Below are positions 37,709 through 46,519 of a stretch of DNA of 64,000 nucleotides, piece by piece. The DNA is from Rhabditoides inermis (Eukaryota > Nematoda > Chromadorea > Rhabditida > Rhabditidae). Numbering within the stretch: the first letter of the stretch is position 1; every line of letters begins with the position of its first letter. The stretch covers positions 779,221 to 843,220 of the forward strand of contig CAWZYM010000139.1 of the NCBI GenBank assembly GCA_963966185.1. Direction: 5' to 3'. Made by a program: the position numbers and the translations under genes. The notes below the pieces were generated by a model. That model was not told where the DNA came from, ran no database searches, and saw only the letters and a list, made by a program, of their open reading frames with translations.

Positions 37709-40700
37709 TGAGAGGTACTGTAAGATTAATACAGGTGATATTCAGTGTACACGGAGGCAGTTATCGATGCTGATCTTGCATCGCGAGAGGAGAGGCGGGA
37801 GCTGCCGTGGTATGAGGAGGGAAGGAGGGGGAGGGAGAGGGGCGAGGTGGGTGCTCCGAGCAAGGGTGTGTGGTAGAATGTTGTTGACGCGGGGCGGACA
37901 CTTACCCCCCAGCCCCGATCTCTAACGTTTTGGTACCGAAGGTGGGCATCGGAATTCCAAACAGAACTGCGTCGGCCAAAATTGCCCACGGGCATTCTCC
38001 GGCCGGAAATCCGGCTTTGAAATTTCGCGTTTCGCGTAACCTCTTCTTACGACCAATTCACCACAGCCAGCGTGGCCGAATGGCTAGCGAGCTTGTCTAG
38101 TAAACTGGTGGCGCGGGTTCGATTCCCGCTTTTTTACAAGTGGGTATGATAAAATCACTGTTGAACAACAACTTTTTTTTGATTTCTGTGGTCTGGAACA
38201 TGAAGAGACAGTATCGAATTGACTTATGTCGATTTTTGAAATTGATATCTATCGATATCAATACTAATCACAAAAATCAATCTATTATCGCGATAGCTGG
38301 CACATTTCTGTGAAACATTCTCACCTTCGAGAATCATCAAATAAAGGCCAAAAAAATGCAGCGGGAATCGAACCCGCGCCACCAGTTTACTAGACAAGCT
38401 CGCTAGCCATTCGGCCACGCTGGCTGTGGTGCATTGGTCGTAAGAAGAGGTTACGCGAAACGCGAAATTTCAAAGCCGGATTTCCGGCCAGAGAATGCCC
38501 GTAGGCAATTTTGGCCGACGCAGTTCTGTTTGGAATTCCGATGCCCACCTTCGGTACCAAAACGGTAGAGATCGGGGCTGGGGGGTAAGTGTCCGCCCCG
38601 CGTGAGACTGAAATCGCTCGTTCAGCTATTTTGACGCTATATACGGTAGCAACTTTGTTAAATGTTTTTAGAAGACAAATGTGTTCAAGCGCGGCAAGGA
38701 TTCTGAAAGCGAGGAGGAGAAGGAGCAGGAACAGGTGGAGGAGGTGGTGGAGCAGCGAAGGGAGCAGAGAATGGAGGAGGAGTTTCAGCCAGTGGAGAGG
38801 CAGCAGCAGGGTTCCGGTGGATTTGCCATGTCCCGGATGGATGAGGAGAAGGAGAAGGAGGAGCAGGAAGGTCAGCCTGTGGAGGTGGAGCAGAGCAAGG
38901 ACCACCCGGGCGGATTCGGGTTCGTGTCCCGGGAGGAGAAGGAGCCGGTGACAGTATCGGATGAGGAGACGTACTACAGTGGAGTGGAGGGGGAGGAGAG
39001 GATGGGTGAGTGGGGCTGAGAGAATTAGTCTTAGAGAATGGATATGGAACAAGTGTTGTATGATAGGATTGAAATTGTGAATGATTGGCTGTTTATATGC
39101 TATAACATTGGTTGTGGGTCATGTTGACATGAAGGAGAATATGATGAGGTGAGTAGATAGTCTTGACAAGAACGAATTGGGTAACTGGTTGAGTTAACTA
39201 GAGGCTTATGTTGACAACATCGGCTTGATATATTGAAAAATATATGTTCATTATCAATACATAAATGCTGCTTGAAACATGTTCACATTTATGAATGCAT
39301 TCTCCCTGATTTCAGCCCGTTCTCCGCTCTCCGATTCGGACATCAGCGATGATGTGGGTTGGAATTCAATCATGTTTTTTCTACGCGATTTCATGTTGTG
39401 AATTATTCGGAAAATGATTTTGAAAAGTATATTGAATAGGGCATATATGGCGCGCGAATTGTGCGGAGCTAAAGAAATGAAGGGATCATTACCTCCACTC
39501 TTGGATTTCAGGATGCGATAGTGTCTCCCCACTTGTCGTCCTGTTCCGATGAGGATGAGATGGAGAGACGAGTAGAGCGGAAGGAAGACAAGAGGAGGAA
39601 GACAGAGCAGAGAAATAGGGACAAGGTGGGGGGGGGGGGGGTTATAGTGATGTACGTGAATGACCGTTTCAACAATTGTAAACTGTATTCGTTGTGTGGT
39701 GCGTAATATTGCTGGTTCAGTGTTTAGTTGTATGAGTGGTCGGCGTTATGAAGTCCATGTACGAGTGTCGATTGGAATTCTGGTGATGGGGAATGCTTTT
39801 ACAGGCTGCCCGTCGGCTGGCGCGCCAGAAGAAGCTCGAGAGAAGAAGCAGGCGAGACGGGGTGGAGAAGAGGGAGCAGGAGGAGCGAGAGGGGAAAGAG
39901 GAGGAGGAGGAGACGGAGGAGGAGGAGGAGGAAGAGGAGAGTGACGAGGAGGTTCTCGGAATCTATGCCGCAAGTCCGCGGAAGACGGAGAGACCACTGG
40001 CGCCTTTGGTGGTGCTGGAGGATGTATGGGATAGCGAGGAGGATGAGGAGAAGGAGGAGATGGAGGAGGAGGGGGAGGAGCAGCCGACTAAACACGGAGA
40101 AGGTGAAGACAGCGACGTGGAGATTCTCGGTATACACGACAACACTGAGGACGACTCGGAATCATTCTCAGTGCCCGTGGCCTTTGATCAGCTGGAGGAG
40201 AGGGAGAAGGCTCTGCTGGAGAGGGAGCAGGCAATGGAGGAGAGGGAGCAGGAGCAGGTGCGCAGGGAGCAGGCGCTGGAGCAGCGGGAGGAGCAGCTGC
40301 AGCGGAATGAGAGTGCTGCATTGGCGTGGCAGACTGGTCTGGAGAGGAGGGAGGAGGTGACCGAGCAGGCCAGGCGGGCACTCGACCAGCTCTCACGGCA
40401 GATGGAGCAGAGCAGACAGAGGGTACAACACCACGAGGCCAATATACAACACAGGGAGAGGCGCGTTTTTATTGTATTGATATTTCATATGAATCATAGT
40501 ATGAGATATTTGCAGGTTCATTCTTGAGCGTGAGCAGGATGTGGAGAGGCGTGAGCGGGCGGTGGGGGAGAGGGAGCAGTCGGCTGCGCAGGCGAGGGAA
40601 AAGGAGGAGGGGCAGGAGGAGGGGCAGGGTGGTCTGCGCGGCTTCGCGGCCCATTTGGTGGGGGCGATCGTCGCCTGCGTGCGTCTCCACCACGACAGAT

Positions 40701-42002
40701 ACGCCAAGAAGGTGCCGGTGAGTCGACCACTCTACACCTATGCATTGTACAGTGAAAACTGGTAAAGGGTGCTTTCGTTCAATGGTATAAATGAAATTCA
40801 GTCTATAGTGTTTCATATCATTTTAAATTGTTATAATTGTGGTGTATGCGTATGACTATAGTATTCTACTTGCAGCTTGCCCGTCTGCCTATGATCCTTC
40901 AGGTCACATCGGGAGAGTACATCTCCTTCGAAGACATATACGGGTGCGGCATGCGAGAAGTGGGTGATTGATTGAATATCGATTTCATTTATTGATCTTT
41001 TTTATTTATTTAGGTGATTGAGCGCTATTGCTCCAAATGGGTGGAGATAGTGGACGATGCGCGTAGTGGAACGGTGAGAGATAGATAGGTTTATTACCGA
41101 TAACATGGAAAAAAACGCAATTATAAACAAAAAGTGAGCAATACAAACGGCAGGTATAAACGGGGTTTCAATGATATTGAACACGAACATAATCACATAG
41201 TATTACATGGAAAAGGAAGTGGGGGGAGAGCTCTCTATAGGTTGCGCAATTTGCTAGGTGGCATGAGATCTAATGTAGAGAGTTGTGATTTGAAGATAGA
41301 GGGATCATTGATGGAGATTAGGTCACGAGAAAGCGCATTCCATATTGCGAAGGTTCTGCTTAAAAAAGTGCTGGTACGGCCTGTGTGATCAAATGATGGA
41401 ACAATTCTAAATTCATGAGAGCCACGAGTACGAGATGGAATAATTGCAAAAAGACCATGATAGTCCAATATAGTTTTCGAGTGGATTACTTTGTGAATGT
41501 ATGTGACATCATTCAAGAATCGTCTATTTTCGAGAGTTTGAAGATTGAAAAGCTCAAGGCGTTGAGGATATGATAGGCTGCGCCCGATACGCTGACACAC
41601 ACGACGAGTATAATAGCGTTGTATGCTCTCAATTAGGTTTACAGAAGCAACATCAGTAGGGTTCCAGAGCTCAGTGCAATATTCTAATTTACAGCGAAAA
41701 TAGGTTGTGTATGCGGTGATCAGTAGTGTGGGATTTCGTGTTTTGTATGTCCGAAAAAAATCATTTATAGAATACAGAGTTTGTTGAATTATTTGTTTGA
41801 AATGATCACGGAACAATAAGTTATTACTCATGAGAATACCAAGATCCTTTGCAGAATCTACTGGTTTGAGAGTTGAGTCGTGGACGATATAAGTGTGCTT
41901 TGGATTCCGCTTGCCTACATGCAATATTTGAGATTATCGATTTATCGATTTTATAAGTTCTTCGTGTTTCAGGTGGACTTGCGGTACAAGAATGACGAGT
42001 AA
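32781..42002 (+). CDS. Large acidic coiled-coil protein with C-terminal LOTUS-like domain (cluster gene 4)
   Basis: Exons at about 32781-32834, 33022-33069, 33167-33232, 33290-33350, 33440-33552, then across a 2.3 kb intron to 35848-35971, and on through 38672-39003, 39805-40461, 40516-40717, 40876-40959, 41014-41073 and 41973-42002 (TAA). The first part parallels cluster gene 1 exon by exon: REIDRL matches [16 protein letters not shown] matches PENRKRHMR, and MWRDVFEF is shared. The joint across the nested gene is phase 0 in both. Middle exons are Glu-rich, followed by a long EREQ/RREQ coiled coil (about 40180-40560). The C-terminal core is [20 protein letters not shown] plus [15 protein letters not shown], ending DLRYKNDE. 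The intron 40462-40515 starts with GC (GCGCGT), a GC-AG intron. The final intron holds a LINE fragment, another a tRNA-bearing inverted repeat. Function unknown. Confidence 0.6.
33541..34095. repeat. Ten-copy minisatellite, 52-57 bp unit, carrying a 5' splice site
   Basis: Ten near-identical copies of a unit with core GAACGATTGGAAGAAGAGAG, then ATGTTCGAGGAGGTGCGTGG and a variable G run. Length varies only in the G run. The first unit begins at the real exon end ATGTTCGAGGAG followed by donor GTGCGT at 33553 of cluster gene 4, so each copy repeats an exon tail plus donor. The last copy changes to GTCAGT. Unit length is not a fixed multiple of three, so the array is intronic, not coding. Confidence 0.9.
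34394..34399 (-). terminator. Candidate poly(A) signal of the STAR gene
   Basis: TTTATT on the plus strand, AATAAA on the minus strand, about 190 bases after the STAR stop codon. Confidence 0.4.
34591..35819 (-). CDS. STAR-family KH RNA-binding protein (GLD-1/ASD-2/Quaking-like), 283 aa, nested
   Basis: Eight exons right to left: 35751-35819, 35540-35664, 35417-35476, 35290-35361, 35063-35245, 34919-35024, 34774-34874 and 34591-34726. They sum to 852 bases with no internal stop. The product binds RNA and in this family controls mRNA splicing, stability or translation. Domain order is clear. QUA1 dimerisation region: [13 protein letters not shown] to [20 protein letters not shown]. Then a KH domain with [20 protein letters not shown] (GPRG loop), [14 protein letters not shown] and [13 protein letters not shown]. 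Then QUA2: [13 protein letters not shown]. The start [19 protein letters not shown] is the only in-phase ATG that fits. The gene lies antisense inside one intron of cluster gene 4. Its introns are 40-90 bp and packed with TACGGTA/TACCGTA. A 25-base segment after NGTY could be removed only if tiny introns exist; unspliced reading ends at TAA 34591. Confidence 0.9.
36226..36299 (+). repeat. CT microsatellite in an intron of cluster gene 4
   Basis: About 70 bases of CT dinucleotides with two TTT interruptions, starting shortly after the donor of the exon ending PENRRRHMR. Confidence 0.9.
36616..36808 (+). repeat. GA-rich intron filling
   Basis: Nearly the whole intron between HKEYKK and AIEALWQ is GAGAGG/GAGAGA purine sequence, directly after GTGAGAGAG and up to 16 bases before the CCCAG acceptor. 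Confidence 0.85.
38066..38130 (+). pseudogene. tRNA-Thr(AGU)-like sequence, left arm
   Basis: A box TGGCCGAATGG, putative anticodon loop CTAGTAA (anticodon AGU) and perfect T arm GCGGGTTCGATTCCCGC, followed at once by six T residues, a pol III terminator. The 5' GCCAGCG cannot pair with the 3' end, so acceptor-stem function is lost. It may still be transcribed. Confidence 0.55.
38360..38424 (-). pseudogene. tRNA-Thr(AGU)-like sequence, right arm
   Basis: Inverted copy of the left-arm sequence with the same A box, anticodon loop and T arm, then GCATTTTTTT, again a T run. The acceptor stem is again not formed. The two copies converge toward the spacer. Confidence 0.55.
41235..41924 (-). mobile_element. 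5'-truncated LINE, reverse transcriptase C-terminal part
   Basis: A 229-residue open frame antisense to cluster gene 4, inside its last intron. Motifs fit the thumb and tail of non-LTR reverse transcriptases: [45 protein letters not shown], and a late [11 protein letters not shown]. The catalytic palm is absent, so this is a 5'-truncated insertion. The frame is intact over its whole length, which suggests recent insertion. The element probably extends to about 41090 as 3' UTR. Confidence 0.8.
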
Positions 42003-42701
42003 GAGAACTGTGAGAAGATGTGAAATGATACTGTGCTTTATGTTTTGTTCTGTTGTGTCCTCGGCAGCATATTATTTTCATAGTGTGTATCTTTGTTATT
42101 TTTTTAGAAATGTGAATGAATGGTGAGTGAATGAAGGTCTGTGAAGAATGCTGTGGTTCATTGTCTGTTTTTCACGAGTTGTGTGTCTCGCTAGGAATAT
42201 CTCGAAAGACCTTTGCACTCTCCCGGCGGCCGCGTGTATTTTGATGTGTTATCGAGATTGGTTGGTGGTGTTTACGGGTCAGCCAGCCGACACACTCTCT
42301 CTCACTTTCTCTCGCTGCTCCCTATCTCTGCTACTCACTTGTCTCGATTCTACGATCTGGTTGAGTTATGTTTATATGAATGTTTATAAGAGGTTAGCGA
42401 CTCAAATTGTCTGATTTAATAACTCTTTGATTCATTTCATGTGCCAGACTGACAGGTGGTGGAGACATTATCTATCATCAATATTTTGTCCATATATTGC
42501 ACCTCGGTCGCTGTCCGTTGCCCATCCGTCTTTCTGCAGTCTCGTTCTTCTATCATCCTCCCCCCGTTGCAGTGTGTATGTTGCCGGAGTCTCTGTCCCG
42601 CCTGATTTCGGCATTGTCATTATCGAATAAAACATGAATGTTTTCTGTTCTTTTACGGTACTCTTCTTGCACTCTTGTCCAGCATCCCCCCGTTGCAGTG
42701 T
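42003..42701. other. Intergenic, with a duplicated start region
   Basis: No gene seen. CCCCCCGTTGCAGTGT followed by an ATGTTGCC start-like sequence occurs near 42564-42592 and again at 42686-42709. The second copy is the start of the enoyl-CoA hydratase gene. The first copy runs MLPESLSRLISALSLSNKT to a stop. Confidence 0.55.
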
Positions 42702-44192
42702 ATGTTGCCCCTGTCGCTATCCCATCTAGCTGGCTGTCGCGCATCTGCCGCCTCTCTAGCCTGGAAGGCGTGCCGGGCGGCGAGTACTGGTGGGCGGCTG
42801 TTCTTGTGCTTGACATGAGATGTGATCAGTCCCTTCGATACGGCTTGTTAGCTGTGTGAAGTTGTAATACAGATTGGCTAGAAGGCAGAGAGAGAGAGCG
42901 AGAAAGGGAGATGTCTTTGTTTCCAGCCGCTGCCGCCCCGGAGATGATCAAGGTGGAGTTGGTTGGCTTTAAGGGGAACGTGGGTCTGATCACCCTGCAC
43001 CGACCGAAGCACCTCAACGCACTCTGCAAACAGCTCATGGGGGAGGTGCGTGTGTGTTTGTCAGTTTGTGTTTTGTATTTCACATTGTTGACAAGTTCTG
43101 TGGTACAAAGTGACGTGTTTGGTCTATTAAAACTGACAGTATCTTGAGGATATTAGTAGAGTTGATGGGACTGAGATAGTAGATAACCGTGGGTGACCGT
43201 GGGTGATTCTAACGAAAATTAGATAATTAAAGAGAGAAGAATCTGTATGCTTTCAGCTGCGCACAGCGTTGTTGGATCTGGATGCGAACAAGCAGGTGGG
43301 GGCGATTGTTCTCACCGGAGGCGACCGCATATTCGCAGGTGGGGGTGGGAAGGAGTGATTGCGACTTGGATGCCCATTGTTAGGTTAGGATGTTTTATAC
43401 AAATTTATGCGTTTGAAATATTGGCCAGAAGGCGTTGGTGACAAAGCTTCATTGATAGATTCAACGTAGATCTAGTGGAAAAAATTCTTCTAAATTTTTG
43501 ATGTATGCGAGAATCGTGGGGTAACTATGATTTTGATAAGATGTGATTAAATAATGCATTTGTCCATAATCTGGGTTTCAAGCCGGCGCGGATATCAAAG
43601 AGATGGCAGTGCGGGACTTTGCGACCACCATAAGTGGAGAGGACAAGTTCCTCGAGGTGAGAGGGGGGAAGGAGAGAAAGAGAGAGGGAGGGAGGAGAGG
43701 GAGGGGGATGGAGATGGAGAGGAAGGGAGAGAAGGAGAGAGAGAGGGAGGTAGAGGGGGGAGGGGGAGAAGGGGGGAGAGGGAGAGAGATATACTGTCTT
43801 TTCGGCAGGAATGGGACGCTTTCTACGCCGTCCGGAAGCCGATAATCGCGGCTGTCAACGGGTTGGTTTTTGTTCAAATTACGAACAGAACTTCCTATCA
43901 AAGTGTTCAATAAAGGCATGTATAGAGAGGAGGGTTGAAGAGGGAGGGAGAGGGGACACAGGGATGGAGAAGAGCTGCTTGCTATTCCAGGTGGTGTCTG
44001 GGCGGAGGGAATGAGATGGTGATGATGTGTGACATTGTGTATGCGGGAGAGAAGGCCATCTTCGGACAACCGGAAGTCAACATCGCAACCATCCCTGGTG
44101 GGTGCGGGGAGTACTGGAAAGATTTACATGATTAACAACCACAAGAAAAATAAATAGTTCTTAATCTTTCTAGTACTAACTCTCTCTTTCTC

Positions 44193-44236
<44 letters not shown>

Positions 44237-45754
44237 ACATACAACACGGCGGTGGTACACGGGCACGCCCCCATCGCCAGTTGTGTGGTGGCCCTGGCCG
44301 AATAAACCTCTTTCTATTGTGTTGGTTATCTGAGGGGAACCAGGGCTCTACCTTGCGGAGCCACTACGACTCCCACGGGTGAAGCTGACCCGTGGCTTGG
44401 GTATTTACTACTTGCGGCCTGTGGAGTATTGACGAGCTTGCCGCTACACGAGCTGGAGCAGTGCAGGGTTACATTCATGTTTCTGATTTACATTTTTGAT
44501 TGTGAGCAAATCCGAATGTCAATGATTTCTTTTCAGGCGAGGGCGGCACGCAGCGTTGGTCGCGCGTCGCTGGAAAGTCCATGGCTATGGAGGTGGGAGA
44601 GCAAGGGATCTCTCTCTTTCTCTCCCCTCTCTCCCTCCCTCTCTCTCTCTCTCTCTCTTTTTCACATTTGTGTCTGTATGATACATATGCACGACTGCTC
44701 TTTTTTCCTCATCACGGGAGTGTTTGAGGGTTGTGATTGTATCTCACAGTCAGACGATAAGATAAACGTATGACGTTTTCAGGTGTGCTTGACTGGGAAC
44801 CGGGTGCGCGCCAAGGACGCGCTGCGGTGCGGCATCGTCAGCAAGGTGAGGGAGAGGGGGGAGAGAGAACGAGGGGGGGGGGGGGAGGGAGAGAGAGGAG
44901 GGAGGGAGTAGGAGAGGAAGGTGTAGGTAGGGAGAGAGCGGGAGAGACAGATGCGAATTCAGAGGAGAATGATAATGAGAAAGAGAATGTTCTAGAAATG
45001 TTATGTTTTGTATGCGGTAGTTAGGTGAAAGTTCATTGTTGTAGGCAATGTTTCCTCGTTTACAATCGTGTTCTGAGATACAGCGCGTAACTTATTGCGA
45101 GCACAGAATTGTAGAATGATAAGAAACGCTTCTCAATGGTTTGCTCATTTTCGGAGGTAGATGTATCATGCGATATGAAATCACTCTTTGCTCTTTGCGT
45201 GTTCAATTGTGAATAATCTCGCGAAAGATAAGCTTCAATCCTGCGTTTTGTTAATATTTCTATTTGATTATATAATATTCCTAGATTCTCGTCACTGATA
45301 AGAGAAACCAAGCTATTAGCAGTAAGAAAGAAAGAGTTATAGGGTTTGAGAGAGTCGTGCCTCCCTTACAGATCTTCCCTGGCCCGGAGGTGATTCCCGA
45401 GGCGATCAAGCTGGGTGAGAAGATCGGCGAGCAGTCGCCACTCATTGTAGCCATGTGCAAGGAGGTATGGGGAGGGACCTTCTTCTTTTCACTTTTCTTT
45501 TCATCTGTACCTGGGGTAATGGGGAGGTGTGACTTGTGGATCTATGGAAAGCCTCCTTTTCAGTCAGTGAACAAGGCGTTCGAGACGACTCTCCGCGAGG
45601 GTCTCGCGTTTGAGAGAAGGATGTTCCATGCTACTTTCGCCACGGTGCGTTCTATTTTTATTTGAAAAAAACTATTGTTTTTTTCTAGCACGACCGCAAG
45701 GAGGGCATGACTGCTTTCGCCGAGAAGCGCGCTCCCAAGTGGAAGGGAGAGTAA
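42702..45754 (+). CDS. Mitochondrial enoyl-CoA hydratase, copy 1, 293 aa
   Basis: Eleven exons: 42702-42789, 42927-43045, 43257-43338, 43583-43656, 43809-43861, 43991-44097, 44537-44592, 44783-44845, 45372-45464, 45564-45644 and 45689-45754. They sum to 882 bases, no internal stop. The enzyme hydrates trans-2-enoyl-CoA in mitochondrial fatty acid and branched amino acid breakdown (crotonase family, ECHS1-like). The start [19 protein letters not shown] is a basic, Ser/Ala-rich targeting peptide. Crotonase signatures are present: AGADIKEMA (oxyanion site), [19 protein letters not shown] and FGQPE with the two catalytic glutamates, GGTQRW, and [17 protein letters not shown] at the C terminus. 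It is a tandem duplicate of the next gene but has two extra introns, after FLE and after MAME. It diverges in places (GWCLGGGN). Confidence 0.9.
44190..44480 (+). other. Hairpin-rich segment in an intron
   Basis: After a CT microsatellite (about 44196-44235), a GC-rich stretch contains clear stems: GGCTC with GAGCC, CCACGGGT with ACCCGTGG (7-base loop), and GCGGC with GCCGC. No reading frame. It could be a structured RNA or a SINE. No known RNA family recognised. Confidence 0.35.
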
Positions 45755-45808
45755 CCTGTTTGATAATAACTCTCTGTCTTATAGTTGTAAATTTTATTAT
45801 GGGTTTGT

Positions 45809-45814
45809 AAATAA
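45809..45814 (+). terminator. Poly(A) signal of enoyl-CoA hydratase copy 1
   Basis: AATAAA 55 bases after the stop codon. Confidence 0.6.
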
Positions 45815-46519
45815 ACTTTTTATTTATTTAAGAGCTGTTTTGTTTTTTATCGTTCAGAGATGCTATATTTGCATATTACGTGTTATGCTGTCAAGTTTGC
45901 TCAACTGGTTATTGATTGGATGGATTGAGTGTGTGTTTATCCGTTCAGTTCTCCCTTCTCTTCTTCTCTTCTCACTGCTCAGTCAGCTCACTGTCCATCT
46001 CTCTCTTCAATTTCTTATCTCTTTCTCTCGTGCTTATTCGTGTCGCCATTCCCGCTGTATCTCTGACCGCTCGCATTGCTGCTAGAATGTTCCGTGCTAT
46101 GACAACTATTCACAGTTAACTTTTGCCTTTGTTGTGTAGCAGATGTTTACATATTCATTTCAAAAGGTCAGCCTGAGATGACTGACTTCTTATGTAGTGT
46201 CATGTTGTGCAGCGTAGAGTGCATTGTGACAAATAGTTTTATCTGCACCATCACAGTTTCCGCTCGTGCTCATACCTTTTTGTTCTTTTTGTGGTGGTGT
46301 GATCGCGTTTTGTCTTTTCGTTCGTATGGTTCGATGAGTTGTGGGTCTAATCACCCTCATATCACCCCTCCACCCTTCACCCCGATTGCCAATCCGCGAT
46401 CGTTCGATTGTTTTCTACGCGCGTTCTCACGAGCCTTATCTGATGCTCGATCTGTTATTGTATTTCGGCTACTAGCACTTTTTGCTTGGCTCCGCCCACT
46501 TGCGCCTTGCAGGGTCAGG
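45815..46519. other. Intergenic between the hydratase genes
   Basis: About 0.7 kb with T-rich sequence and no exon-like stretch, ending in the TTGCAG acceptor before the second hydratase start. The spacing is compatible with separate promoters or an operon-like trans-spliced arrangement. Confidence 0.4.

Larger units (their letters stand above)
37887..38603. mobile_element. Inverted repeat with 244 bp arms, each carrying a tRNA-like gene
   Basis: Positions 37887-38130 and 38360-38603 are inverted copies with few differences and a 229 bp spacer. The outer ends are ACGCGGGGCGGACACTTACC and its complement. At the inner end of each arm sits a tRNA-like sequence. The whole element lies in an intron of cluster gene 4 between exons ending about 37849 and starting 38672. 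No protein coding capacity. Probably a non-autonomous element that captured a tRNA gene or is tRNA-derived. Confidence 0.85.

Noticed and set aside
38066..38130. Working tRNA-Thr gene
   Set aside because: The 5' and 3' ends cannot pair as an acceptor stem.
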